A stretch of 64,000 nucleotides of DNA from positions 15,277 to 79,276 of the forward strand of contig NZ_CALART010000068.1 in the NCBI RefSeq assembly GCF_937888285.1. Reading direction: 5' to 3'. The stretch is from an uncultured Aquimonas sp. (lineage in GTDB: Bacteria; Pseudomonadota; Gammaproteobacteria; Xanthomonadales; Xanthomonadaceae). The notes below the pieces were generated by a model. That model was not told where the DNA came from. It did no database searches and was given only the letters and a program-made list of their open reading frames with translations. The translations under genes and the position numbers were made by a program. Shown in pieces: positions 1-8,281 of this stretch (the stretch's first letter is position 1; each line of letters begins with the position of its first letter).

Positions 1-553
1 GCCAGCAGTAGCGGGCCAGGGCTAGGCTGGCGCTGCCCAGGGCGAGCAGAGCCAGCAGGGTGAGCGTGGGTGGGAGCAGGACTCGAGCTGCGCCGGCTGC
101 TGCCGGGCGCAGACGGAGCAGACGGCCGGCGTCGGTTTGGCCGACAGGGCGTGCGTTGCTCGCGAACATCAGGCTCGCGCTGAGCGCTGCGCCGAGGGCG
201 ATGTCGGTCGCCCAGCCCGGCGGCGTGGACACCAGCGCGGCCCCGGCCAGCAGGAGCGCGGTCGCGTCGGCGGTGGGACCCGCCAGCAGCACGCGGCGCT
301 GTACGTGTGCGTCCAGCCGCGGCTGCGCCGGGGCGTGATAGTGCGGCTGCAGTCGACCCCGAAGCGTCCACTCGATGCGCCCCTGCAGCCCGTGCAGTCT
401 GCCGACGGCCCAGTGCGCGGACTCATGGCCCAGCACCAGCAGGGGCAGCCACATCAGCGCCGCCAACAGCAGCCAGGGTGATGCCTGCACGGCCGCTGCC
501 GACAGCAGCAGCGCCGCGCAGCACAGCAGGGCCAGGGCCAGCAGCAGCTTCAC
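1..553 (-). CDS. HEXXH membrane protease of the TOMM cluster (partial, runs off left edge)
   Basis: Incomplete at its C-terminus: the frame stays open to base 1, giving about 184 residues. The GTG start (551-553) overlaps the stop of the preceding nitroreductase gene as GTGA, which implies translational coupling. The N-terminus is a long hydrophobic stretch (residues 3-41) followed directly by GHESAHW with HESAH at residues 43-47, a zinc-binding HEXXH at the end of a membrane segment as in M50 site-2-type proteases. A second hydrophobic region lies near residues 105-130. As the last visible gene of a peptide-modification operon it may remove the leader peptide or act in immunity; that role is inferred from position only. 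Confidence 0.7.
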   Translation of the reverse strand, partial: MKLLLALALLCCAALLLSAAAVQASPWLLLAALMWLPLLVLGHESAHWAVGRLHGLQGRIEWTLRGRLQPHYHAPAQPRLDAHVQRRVLLAGPTADATALLLAGAALVSTPPGWATDIALGAALSASLMFASNARPVGQTDAGRLLRLRPAAAGAARVLLPPTLTLLALLALGSASLALARYCW

Positions 554-2634
554 GACGCGCCTTCCGTCGTCAGCGAAGCAGCGGGGGTGGAAGACCCCAT
601 TGCAAGCGGCGCCGCGGCACGTCCGAATACGAAGGCGAACAGCACGTGGCGCGGCACTGCGTCCTCTTCCCGGATGCCGGCTGCGAGCTCGCGCTCGCTG
701 ACCGCGCCGCAGGGGCAGCCGCCCAGCCCATGGGCCGACAGCGACAGCCACAGCGCGCCCATCCACTCGCCGGCGTCGCGTACCCGCTGGTGGTAATCCT
801 GCAGCCGTTCGCCGGCCACTTCGCCCGGCGCCGGCCCGAGCAGGTAGACGCGCTGGCCGGCCTGGTCGAGGGTGTGCTGCGAGAGGTAGAGCCCCTCATC
901 GGGCAGTTCGGATTCGACTGCAGAGTCGAGCAGTCTCCAGTCACTCGAATCGGCAGTGCGCAGCCAGCGCTGCACCTGCCTGCCGTGGCGCTGGACCAGC
1001 AGCAGGCGAAGGCTGGCATCGACCACGCGCGGACGTGCCGCATCGATCAGCCGCTGCGCTTCGGCGACAGGCAGCAGATCCGGCGCGTAATGGCGCACGG
1101 CCCAGCGCGCAGCGATGCGCGTCCGCAGTTCCGCGTCCGCCGCTGGCGGGACATCGCCCGCAAGCTCGATGCGCTGGCACCAACTCACCTCGTAGTAGTG
1201 ACGGCGGCGCTCCAGCAGCGGTGCGGCCAGCGCGGGCGGTGCCGATTCAACACCCGCCAAGCCATGCGCCTGCAGCGCCTGCCGCCAGTAGGCGAGTGCG
1301 ACGCCGCCGTCCAGCCAGACCAGCTTGCGGCCGAAGAAACCGTACTTGCGGGTGGTGCGCTCGTAATTGCCCAGACACAGCAACTGCACCCGCAGCTCGG
1401 CGCCGGGCTCGGGTGCGGCAGCCGCGATCTGCTCGAAATCGCCGCTTTCCGGAATGAATCGGAGCAGCACGGAGCGGCGTGCATCGTGCACCGCGAGCAG
1501 CAGCTCGGGCGAGCCCAGATTGCCCCCGCTGGGACAGTTGCGTACCACTCGCCCCTGCTCATGGCGGACACCAAAGGCCAGCTGCACAGCGGCCTCGATA
1601 CGCGCCGCGAGCGCATCCGGCAGCAGAGTCTCCAGCGGCTGCGCGGGCAGCGCTGCGCTCACCGTCTCCAGGCTCGCTGCGAGGTTCGATGCCTGGTAGT
1701 GCACCTCGTGTGGCTTGCTGCCGACCAGCGCCTTCGAGGGCACAGCCACCAGTGCCGCCTGCTCGCTCCAGTCGCGCAGCGCGTCCTCACTGAGTCGCTG
1801 GGCGCGGCTGATCGCAGCAACGCGCTCGACTTGCAGTCGCCCCTGCTGCAGCGAGAAGCGCAGCAGACTCTGGCTGAATGCAGGCGCCGCGGCACGCGCA
1901 GACAGCAGCTGCATCTGGTGAACCAGCGCCGAGAGCAGCAGGGGCTCGGGTTCGCCCGCGCAGCTGCCGAAGCTGGCCAGCACGTCCTGCAGCGCGATTC
2001 CTCGCTGCATCAGCATTGGCCCGATCGCAACCGCGTCGCCGCCGAGCAGCACCGGGACCAGCTTGCCGCCGCCTGAGAGCAGGGTGGCGAGGTCCGGCAG
2101 CGGTCCGTCGAGGGTCAAGGGCAGGAAGGCGAACTCGCCGGCCTGCGGTGGCGCAACCTGCACTTCGACCCGACCACCGCCCTGGCGGACGGCCTGTTCC
2201 AGCAGGGGATGAGCGACTGCGAGCAGCAGCGGCTGGCGGAAGACCCTTGCCGCGGCGTTCCGGTCCGCATGCAGCCGCGTCTGATCCAGGCTGCGCGCGA
2301 GAAAGCTGTCGACTTCCGCCGGCAGCTTGCCGACGGCGGGCGCGGCTGCGCGCGTGGCATTTTCCAGCAGGCCGGCGCGGAACAGGTTGCGCAGGTAGTA
2401 GAGGCTGCCGGGACAATGGCCAAAGGCTTCGATCGGCGTGCGCCCGTTGATCTCGGCAAGCAGGCCGCGCAGCGACTTGCCGGCGTACTGGACCGGAAAG
2501 ATCGAGCCATACAGACCACCGAAGGCGGCCATCTTGTCGGCATCAAGCTGGTGCCAGCGAATCTCCGGCAGCACCTGGGGATAGGCGGGAACGGCGGCGT
2601 CGATCTCGGGATCGCCGGTCAGTGCGAAGGCCAT
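550..2634 (-). CDS. Fusion: RiPP recognition-like domain plus two SagB-type nitroreductase domains
   Basis: 694 residues. SagB-type dehydrogenases use FMN to oxidise azolines made by the YcaO enzyme to azoles. Residues about 340-490 match the first nitroreductase unit (SPxxL-like NCPSGGNLGSPELLLAV, then RKYGFFGRKLVWLDGG). Residues about 510-680 form a second unit (RWAVRHYAP, then GEWMGALWLSLSAHGLGG and a C-terminal FAFVFGRA). Residues 1-95 resemble a winged-helix leader-peptide recognition element, with short strands followed by YLRNLFRAGLLE. Such a domain usually sits on the E1-like partner, which here lacks it. The ATG has GGAG seven bases upstream and overlaps the preceding gene by 16 bp. 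The dehydrogenase assignment is firm; the recognition domain is an inference. Confidence 0.82.
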   Translation of the reverse strand: MAFALTGDPEIDAAVPAYPQVLPEIRWHQLDADKMAAFGGLYGSIFPVQYAGKSLRGLLAEINGRTPIEAFGHCPGSLYYLRNLFRAGLLENATRAAAPAVGKLPAEVDSFLARSLDQTRLHADRNAAARVFRQPLLLAVAHPLLEQAVRQGGGRVEVQVAPPQAGEFAFLPLTLDGPLPDLATLLSGGGKLVPVLLGGDAVAIGPMLMQRGIALQDVLASFGSCAGEPEPLLLSALVHQMQLLSARAAAPAFSQSLLRFSLQQGRLQVERVAAISRAQRLSEDALRDWSEQAALVAVPSKALVGSKPHEVHYQASNLAASLETVSAALPAQPLETLLPDALAARIEAAVQLAFGVRHEQGRVVRNCPSGGNLGSPELLLAVHDARRSVLLRFIPESGDFEQIAAAAPEPGAELRVQLLCLGNYERTTRKYGFFGRKLVWLDGGVALAYWRQALQAHGLAGVESAPPALAAPLLERRRHYYEVSWCQRIELAGDVPPAADAELRTRIAARWAVRHYAPDLLPVAEAQRLIDAARPRVVDASLRLLLVQRHGRQVQRWLRTADSSDWRLLDSAVESELPDEGLYLSQHTLDQAGQRVYLLGPAPGEVAGERLQDYHQRVRDAGEWMGALWLSLSAHGLGGCPCGAVSERELAAGIREEDAVPRHVLFAFVFGRAAAPLAMGSSTPAASLTTEGAS

Positions 2635-3209
2635 GGCAGGTCTCCAAGCAGGTGGCGGGTGAAGCGATCAGGTCCGGCGTGGCTGCGGCCGCTGACGCGG
2701 CGGCAGCGGCAGCCGTGCACGGCCAGCAGGGGTACGCCCTGGTGCTGGGCTCCGAACTGGTCGATGACGGTGGCGCCCACCAGTGGGGTGTCGAGTGACT
2801 TCAGCACCAGCTCGGCCACCAGCCGCGCCGTGCTCGGCAGAAAGCCCTCATACTCGAACTGCGGATCGCGCTCGCTGTTGGCGATCACCGACTCGCAGAA
2901 CTCGACGCTGTAAGGAGGCGGCGGGGCGCTGACAAAGCGCCGGCGGAAGCAGCTGGCACAGGCACTGGCGTCTTCGAGCAGGGGCGTGATCACCGCATAG
3001 CGCTCGAACAGGAACGCTCCGACCACGCGCGCATGGCGCGCCTGCAGGTGTTCCAGCACGTGCAGATCGGGCGCGGCACTCAGGTGCAGGGCGAGCTCCG
3101 GGCCATGGCCTTGGATGCCCCCCTGCAGGAGCGCGGCCACGGCTTCGCCGAAGCGCCCCCGTGCGCTGATCGCGGGGCCTTGCAGGACAGGAGAAAGGAC
3201 GGCGGACAT
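2619..3209 (-). CDS. Short E1-like (ocin-ThiF/McbB-type) cyclodehydratase partner
   Basis: 196 residues. It resembles the C-terminal half of TOMM C proteins, which bind the precursor and present it to YcaO. A YAVITPLL segment is followed by CASCFRRRF (first CxxC) and, near the C-terminus, by GCRCRR (second Cys pair), a layout expected for the structural tetrathiolate zinc site. The N-terminal peptide clamp typical of the full-length family (about 300-400 residues) is absent and may have moved to the neighbouring nitroreductase protein. The ATG lies 7 bp after the YcaO stop with GAGG upstream, so the genes are probably co-translated. Family placement rests on the Cys pattern and context. Confidence 0.68.
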   Translation of the reverse strand: MSAVLSPVLQGPAISARGRFGEAVAALLQGGIQGHGPELALHLSAAPDLHVLEHLQARHARVVGAFLFERYAVITPLLEDASACASCFRRRFVSAPPPPYSVEFCESVIANSERDPQFEYEGFLPSTARLVAELVLKSLDTPLVGATVIDQFGAQHQGVPLLAVHGCRCRRVSGRSHAGPDRFTRHLLGDLPWPSH

Positions 3210-3216
3210 GTCGACC

Positions 3217-4524
3217 TCAGGCGAAGGGTTGGGGGGCGGGGTTCAGCCAGTCCGACTGCGCGCCGCGCAGTCCCAGCCAGCGCGCGAATTCGGCCAGGCG
3301 ACGCGAACCGAGGAAGCGCGAGCGATGCATGAAGCTCATCGGCATCAGGCCGGGGATGAAGGCGCGGACCGACACCAGCTCGCAGTCACGCAGCTCGTCT
3401 GGCGTCAGCTCGGCCAGATAGGCGTCCTTGCCGTGCGCGCCGAGCAGCGCGTGCAGGTACGCGAAGCCGGCTTCCGGCGACTCGGGTGCGCTCGCGTCCA
3501 GCTCGAACAGGCGCAGGGCATCGACGTCGCCGCCGCGGTCCAGGAAGCCGAAGGCGGGTGCTCGCGCCGGGTGCATCATGTGCACAGCGCCGTCCAGCAG
3601 GCTCTGGAATTCGGACAGCTCCTCGGGTGGCCGATGGCTGCTCATTTCCAGCGCTGCGCCGATCATCACCAGTTCGCTGACGGCCTTGTCGACCGCGCGG
3701 GCGTAGCGGAAGTCCGCGGCGCAGCCGACCACGTTGACCACGCGCGGATGGCGTGGGCGATGGCGGCGTGCATAGACCACCGGCACGCCGAGGTCAGTCG
3801 TCCCCTGGTACAGCGCGATATCGCCTGCAGACAGCACTTCGGCAACGGCTGGCGAGAGTTGATCGAGGGTCAGCGCGTCCAGGTGGATACGCGGCAGCGG
3901 GCGACAGGTCAGCCAGTTCAATGACAGCGCGTCGCGCTCGATCACTTCCAGCATTCCCGACACCGCGGCCCGGGTGCGATCGACGTGCACCGCAACGCCG
4001 GTGGAAATTGGATTCCAGAAGCGCTCGCTGCTCCAGGCCCGCGGGTAAAGATGAGTCACGACCGTTGGAATCAGACGGATCGCCTGGTCTGACAGTCGTA
4101 CCGACTGCACCCAGCGGATCGCCTCGGCAGGCTCGAAGTTGTGCAGCAGCTGTCCCGGTGCAGCCAGCTCGGCGGCGGAGAGGCGCGGCAGCGTGCGCCA
4201 ATCGAAGGCGGCCTCGCCCAGTTCGTCGGCGCTGGCCACGATGTACTCGCCCTCGTCGAGCACCGCGCTGCTGTAGCGCTCGGCGGCTTCTGCGATCGCC
4301 TTCAGATCGGCCAGCGCGGGTTCGGGCTCGGAGGCGGCGCCGTACAAGCCGAAGTTCCAGCTCTCCCGACCCGACCAGTCGCGGACGTAGGGGAACAGAC
4401 GTGCCAGGTTGGATGTGCGGCACTGGACGACATGGAAGGCGCGGTCGAGAAAACTGTTGAGGTGCACGGGCTCGGTACGACCAATGGTGCCGAGGAAGCC
4501 CTGCGAGAGTGCATGTACGCTCAT
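3217..4524 (-). CDS. YcaO-domain azoline-forming cyclodehydratase
   Basis: 435 residues from the ATG at 4522-4524, chosen because AAGGAG lies eight bases upstream and because it overlaps the upstream stop as ATGA. YcaO enzymes phosphorylate the peptide amide with ATP and cyclise Cys, Ser or Thr to thiazoline or oxazoline. ATP/Mg motifs are visible: AIAEAAERYSS (residues 76-86) and MLEVIERDA (191-199). The protein ends in NPAPQPFA, the PxPxP tail that marks azoline-forming YcaOs and inserts in the active site. It is followed within 8 bp by its E1-like partner. It is the central enzyme of the cluster. Confidence 0.93.
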   Translation of the reverse strand: MSVHALSQGFLGTIGRTEPVHLNSFLDRAFHVVQCRTSNLARLFPYVRDWSGRESWNFGLYGAASEPEPALADLKAIAEAAERYSSAVLDEGEYIVASADELGEAAFDWRTLPRLSAAELAAPGQLLHNFEPAEAIRWVQSVRLSDQAIRLIPTVVTHLYPRAWSSERFWNPISTGVAVHVDRTRAAVSGMLEVIERDALSLNWLTCRPLPRIHLDALTLDQLSPAVAEVLSAGDIALYQGTTDLGVPVVYARRHRPRHPRVVNVVGCAADFRYARAVDKAVSELVMIGAALEMSSHRPPEELSEFQSLLDGAVHMMHPARAPAFGFLDRGGDVDALRLFELDASAPESPEAGFAYLHALLGAHGKDAYLAELTPDELRDCELVSVRAFIPGLMPMSFMHRSRFLGSRRLAEFARWLGLRGAQSDWLNPAPQPFA

Positions 4525-5291
4525 GCTGCGATCTCCTTGTGCGAGGCGCGCGCGGCGTGATCCGCGAGCAGCAGCAGGTACGCGGTCTCGCGTGCGGTGA
4601 AGCCGAGCCGATTCATGGCGGCGGTGAGGAAGTCCAGCGCAGGCGCATCGGTCCACAGGCTGTACATCGCGCTGGACTCGGGCAGATCCACCGCGGCGGC
4701 CACGCTTGCGGCGCGGCGTCCGAGCAGATCCAGTTCGGTCGAGCTGAATCGGCTGTGCAGCAAGGCATCCAGCGCGTCTCCCTGGGGCTGCACGCGGAGC
4801 ACCCGGGTCGCCAGCGCCAGCGCCAGCTGTTTGGTGTCGGCGGCGCGCTCCAGAGCATCCAGCGCGATCGCGCTGAGCGGCTGGGCAAGCGGCTGCAGCA
4901 GGCACTCCATCCGCACGACCAGGCCGTTTCCTGAGCGCTTGCCGGAGTTGCCCTCGGAGATCAGCGGCACTGCGTCCCAGGGCAGGCTGAACATCGCCTC
5001 ATCCAGCAGTTGCTCGGCGCACCCGTACAAGCGGTTGCGGGTGGACAGCAGCGGATCTGGCAGCTGCAGGTCCATGATCAGCACGGGCGCGCCGTTGCAC
5101 CATTCGAAGTGATGATCGACCACTGCGCAGCCCTCACGCAGGGCGGCCGCGCGGAGGCGATGGGCGAGACGCAGCAGCGGCGTATGGCGCGTGCCTGCGG
5201 AGACGCTCAGGCGGTAGGCGACGCCGCTGGCGGGGCTGGCCTCGGTGGGTTCAGCGCCGGCCAGATCAAGCTCGGGAATCGGAGCACGCAT
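4521..5291 (-). CDS. Unrecognised TOMM-cluster protein
   Basis: 256 residues of a family I do not recognise. No signal peptide or membrane segment is seen; the sequence is Leu/Ala rich and mostly helical in appearance, with a central stretch rich in aromatic and acidic residues (DHHFEWCNG near residue 60). It begins 3 bp after the exporter permease, with AAGGAG inside the end of that gene, and overlaps the YcaO start by four bases. It is therefore part of the same operon and probably acts with the modification enzymes, as an accessory or immunity protein. No catalytic motif supports a more specific call. Confidence 0.75.
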   Translation of the reverse strand: MRAPIPELDLAGAEPTEASPASGVAYRLSVSAGTRHTPLLRLAHRLRAAALREGCAVVDHHFEWCNGAPVLIMDLQLPDPLLSTRNRLYGCAEQLLDEAMFSLPWDAVPLISEGNSGKRSGNGLVVRMECLLQPLAQPLSAIALDALERAADTKQLALALATRVLRVQPQGDALDALLHSRFSSTELDLLGRRAASVAAAVDLPESSAMYSLWTDAPALDFLTAAMNRLGFTARETAYLLLLADHAARASHKEIAA

Positions 5292-5294
5292 GGC

Positions 5295-6359
5295 TCACTC
5301 CTTGGCGGTGTATTTGAAGGAGGTGATCGCGATGAGGAACATCACCGCGGCGAAGATCAACAGGAAGCCCACCGAGACCCAGGGGTCGATCCGGAACTCG
5401 GTATTGAGGATCAATCCCTTGAACAGATCGACGCTGTAGCTGGTCGGCATGACGCGGGCGATGGCCTCGGTCAGCGGAAACTTGCTCGCCGGGAAGAACA
5501 GATCGCCGAAGAACACGATCACCAGGTTGACCACGGTGAACACGTGCACGCCAGACGAGTAGTTCGGAAGCAGGCAGGCGATGGCCAGGCCGAACGAGAC
5601 GAAGGCGGCTGCCACGGGAATCGAAGCGACAAGCGTCAGCAGCCAGCGATCGAGGCCCAGGCCAGTGTCCAGCAGGGCCACGGCGCACAGCAGGAACACC
5701 AGGGTGATGCCCACGGCCAGCAGCAGCTTGGTCAGAAACTCGGCCGCAAAGTAGGTCCAGAACGGCAGCGGCAGCATCCGGTAGAGACGCAGCGTGCTCG
5801 CCGAACGCTCCTGCAGCACCTTGGCGCCGGTCGTGAACAGGCCGAGGTTCAGCAGGCTCATGATGATGATGGCCGGAAGGAAGAACAGCGGGCTGGTTTC
5901 CGCATCGACCCACAGCGGCTGCACTTTGAGCTCGGGTTGCAGCATGCCGATGCGCTGGGCAAGGATCGCCACCAGGGGACGATCCATCCGATAGGCGGCG
6001 ATCTGCACCGTTTCGGCATCGAGGCGGCTGATGCCGATGCGCGCCTTCTCGCGGCGCACGTCCTGGATCGCGTCTTCAGCGCCGTGTCGCAGGTTGAATG
6101 CCTCTTCGTCCAGCTTCAGTTCGCTTGCCAGAAGCGGCACGGTGGTGTCGAACACGACGCCAACACGGGTGGCTGGCGCGCTCAGGTAGTAGGCGTAGGA
6201 GTACAGCAGCAGGAAGACCACCGGGATCGCCAGGGTCATCACCAGTGAGATCATGTTGCGGCGGAAGTAGGCGACCGACATGCCGCTGAACAAGGTCACC
6301 GCTCGGAAGTCGGATCCGTTCGTGTGCATGTCAGTTGACCGAGGCGATGTTGTCGACAT
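5295..6359 (-). CDS. ABC-2 type transporter permease
   Basis: Up to 354 residues. The architecture is one N-terminal membrane helix (SLVMTLAIPVVFLLLYSYAYYL), a large extracytoplasmic loop, then about five helices in the C-terminal half. That is the ABC-2 (DrrB/NatB-like) layout, expected to pair with the ATPase encoded immediately upstream to export the modified peptide or give self-resistance. The ATG at 6359 has GGAGG six bases upstream and overlaps the ATPase gene by 29 bp. A second ATG at 6329, one base after the ATPase stop, has no clear ribosome site, so the longer form is preferred. Confidence 0.88.
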   Translation of the reverse strand: MSTTSPRSTDMHTNGSDFRAVTLFSGMSVAYFRRNMISLVMTLAIPVVFLLLYSYAYYLSAPATRVGVVFDTTVPLLASELKLDEEAFNLRHGAEDAIQDVRREKARIGISRLDAETVQIAAYRMDRPLVAILAQRIGMLQPELKVQPLWVDAETSPLFFLPAIIIMSLLNLGLFTTGAKVLQERSASTLRLYRMLPLPFWTYFAAEFLTKLLLAVGITLVFLLCAVALLDTGLGLDRWLLTLVASIPVAAAFVSFGLAIACLLPNYSSGVHVFTVVNLVIVFFGDLFFPASKFPLTEAIARVMPTSYSVDLFKGLILNTEFRIDPWVSVGFLLIFAAVMFLIAITSFKYTAKE

Positions 6360-7251
6360 AGAGGGCCTCCAGTGAGCGGGCGCCGAGCATCACTTCGGCG
6401 TTGAACCCCAGCGCGCGTTCGGCCTCGAAGACCTCCTCCAGCACGCGCGGCAGCAGGGTCTTGTGGACGCGGAACTCGCGACGCCCGGCGTCGGGCTCGC
6501 CTAGCGGAGCAATCTCGGCGAGGCTGGGCCAGCTCGCGTAGAAGCTGGCAGGTGCGCGCAGCGACAGGAAGGTGAGCTCGCTGCCGCGACCGAGCAACTC
6601 GTCGCGACCTGCGCTGCCGCGGATCTGTCCGCGGTCGATGAAGTACACCCGGTCGCAGAGCTCCATCGCTTCGGTCATGTCGTGCGTGGCGATCAGCCCT
6701 CCAGTGCCTTCGCGTTCCTTCTTGCGCTTGATGCAGTCCCAGATCGCGCGCTTGGAGCGGATATCGAGAGCGGCGGTGGGCTCGTCCATCACCAGGGTGG
6801 AGCGCCGGCCGTAAAGCGCGACAAAGGCGGACAGGCGCTGCTGCTGGCCGACCGAGAGGTCGCCGATGGTCTGCCTGGTCAGCGCATCCAGGCCTAGCGC
6901 TTCGAGCAGCGTTGCCGCGTCGTCGGCGGCGTCCAGCGTCGACTGCACCAGGTGCACGAGTTGGCCGACGCGGACGTGGTTCGGCAGGGCAGAGCGCTGG
7001 AAGATGAAGCCGACGTCGCGCTTGTGGGCCGCGCCGAAGCGCCGAGGATCGCTGCCGCAGACGCTGACGCGCCCGGACTGCGGGATGTTCACGCCTTCGA
7101 GCATCTCCAGTAGCGTTGTCTTGCCGGCCCCGTTGGGCCCCAGCAGCCCGACCAGCTCGCCAGGTCGGCAGGACAGGCTGACCTTGTCGAGCGCCAGCTT
7201 TTCGCCATAGGCGAGGCTGACTTCCTGCACGTGGATCAGAGGAACTTGCAT
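6331..7251 (-). CDS. ABC transporter ATP-binding protein of the TOMM exporter
   Basis: 306 residues. It shows a complete nucleotide-binding domain: Walker A GPNGAGKT (residues 38-45), Q-loop region FIFQRS, signature LSVGQQQRL, Walker B TLVMDEPTAALD and the switch histidine in IATHDM. A C-terminal extension of about 90 residues follows, as in NatA/CcmA-like exporters. AGGAG lies 7 bases before the ATG. It is the first gene after the precursor, separated from it by a strong hairpin, and is followed by its permease. Likely role: peptide export or producer immunity. Confidence 0.93.
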   Translation of the reverse strand: MQVPLIHVQEVSLAYGEKLALDKVSLSCRPGELVGLLGPNGAGKTTLLEMLEGVNIPQSGRVSVCGSDPRRFGAAHKRDVGFIFQRSALPNHVRVGQLVHLVQSTLDAADDAATLLEALGLDALTRQTIGDLSVGQQQRLSAFVALYGRRSTLVMDEPTAALDIRSKRAIWDCIKRKKEREGTGGLIATHDMTEAMELCDRVYFIDRGQIRGSAGRDELLGRGSELTFLSLRAPASFYASWPSLAEIAPLGEPDAGRREFRVHKTLLPRVLEEVFEAERALGFNAEVMLGARSLEALYVDNIASVN

Positions 7252-7277
7252 GGTGGCTCTCCTGGCCTGCCGGAGGT

Positions 7278-7306
7278 GGACCTGCGCGTGGCCTGCGCGC
7301 AGGTCC
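7278..7306 (-). terminator. Intercistronic hairpin after the precursor gene
   Basis: A perfect 11-bp inverted repeat (GGACCTGCGCG / CGCGCAGGTCC) with a 7-nt loop lies in the 67-bp gap between precursor stop and ATPase start. No U-run follows. It could be a partial terminator or an RNA-stabilising stem that makes the precursor transcript more abundant than the enzyme transcript, as is common in RiPP operons. The function is inferred. Confidence 0.6.
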
Positions 7307-7318
7307 CTCCCGATCGGC

Positions 7319-7537
7319 TTACTGCTGTTCGACCGCGGTGGCCGAGCCGTAGGTGCCCAGCGAGCCCAGGGTGCCGGCGGTGCCGGTGGCCGAGCCGAAG
7401 GTGCCGGCGCAGCCGGCGGTGCCCAGGCAGCCCGAGGCGTTGGCGGTCACGCCTTCGGCGCTGATCTGGTTCTCGACGGCGCTGTCGCCCAGCACCACGT
7501 CCAGGGAAGCGTTCGGAGCGTTTTCGATGTTCTGCAT
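7319..7537 (-). CDS. TOMM/LAP precursor peptide with G-[C/S/T]-X repeats
   Basis: 72 residues. The first 33 or so form an acidic, hydrophilic leader (MQNIENAPNASLDVVLGDSA). The C-terminal half is built almost only of Gly, Ala, Thr, Ser and Cys: from G36 on, ten triplets of the form G-[C/S/T]-X follow (GCL GTA GCA GTF GSA, a single T, then GTA GTL GSL GTY GSA), ending TAVEQQ. Cyclisable residues include C37, C43 and about ten Ser/Thr. The ATG has GAGGA seven bases upstream. As first gene of the YcaO/SagB/ABC operon it is the obvious substrate. The precise leader cut site is not evident; GVTANA before S35 is possible. Confidence 0.85.
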   Translation of the reverse strand: MQNIENAPNASLDVVLGDSAVENQISAEGVTANASGCLGTAGCAGTFGSATGTAGTLGSLGTYGSATAVEQQ

Positions 7538-7580
7538 GACGGAGTCCTCATTGGTTCTCGTGGGTTTGGATTGCGCCAGT

Positions 7581-7594
7581 CACTGCGTGCAGTG
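7581..7594. promoter_or_regulatory. Palindrome upstream of the TOMM operon
   Basis: CACTGC GT GCAGTG lies 44 bp before the precursor start, inside the likely leader or promoter of the operon. It could be an operator for a dimeric regulator. No regulator gene is adjacent and no convincing -35/-10 pair was seen, so this is only a candidate. Confidence 0.3.
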
Positions 7595-7712
7595 GCCTGA
7601 CACATGCGAGAACGGAGGTTCCGGAAAAACCGTATCAGCCTGGTTTGCGCTGTCTGAAGGCTGCGACAGCGCGGCGGGCATGACGGACGCGGGCAGTGCT
7701 GGGCAGGTCCAA

Positions 7713-7842
7713 CCTGGCCTCGATCAGTGATCGCGAGTCCAGCGCAGGTCCGCACGCGCGTGCGCTGGATCAAGCGCTCAAGCGCTCGATCCGCGGACGC
7801 GCCGCCATGGTGCGCATCAACGCTGAACTCTTCAGCGTTGCC
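7713..7842. repeat. Imperfect 130-bp direct repeat, copy 1
   Basis: Matches 8282-8411 at roughly three bases in four. Shared blocks include GATCGCGAGTCC, GCGCTGGATCAAGCGCT and AACGCTGA...TTCAGC. Both copies contain short inverted repeats around the GCGAGTCC block. No coding function is evident. Confidence 0.7.
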
Positions 7843-8281
7843 TTGGACGACGTTGCCCGGCCGCATCCTGCCGCCGCTGCCATGAGGGTCATGCGGCGGG
7901 GCGCGCGTAAAGTCAGCGTGGAGCTCTGCGCCGCTGCGGACAGCGCGAGGCCTGTCGCAGGGCGATGGCGAGGCGCAGTGGCCAGGGATTTCGGGAGCGG
8001 CATCAGGGCACGCCTTCGGGCGCTCCACGACGGGCCCGTAGGCCCGTGAGGCCCTTCGGTCATCTGGTGGACGAGTTGCCCAACGCGTGCAGCACAGGCC
8101 TCGTCCAGGGCGTTCGCGGTGGCCGTTGGCGAAGGCCGTGCCCTGTCACCGTCGGCCAGGACATCGAGCCTGCATCAGCGTTGCGCGTGCCGCATGCTGG
8201 CGCATTGGACGTCAGGCTCACAGGCTGTGCGCCGCGCAGTGGTGGACGGAGGCTGCTTGAGGCAGCACCGATCAAGCCCAT

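Noticed and set aside
307..2076. Long plus-strand open frame across the TOMM dehydrogenase gene
   Set aside because: It is antisense to a gene with clear domains; the translation is low-complexity (Gln, Arg, Ala rich) as expected from high-GC shadows.
7447..8028. Minus-strand frame overlapping the precursor gene in another frame
   Set aside because: No ribosome site, and the two 130-bp repeats explain the apparent similarity with a second frame at 8175.
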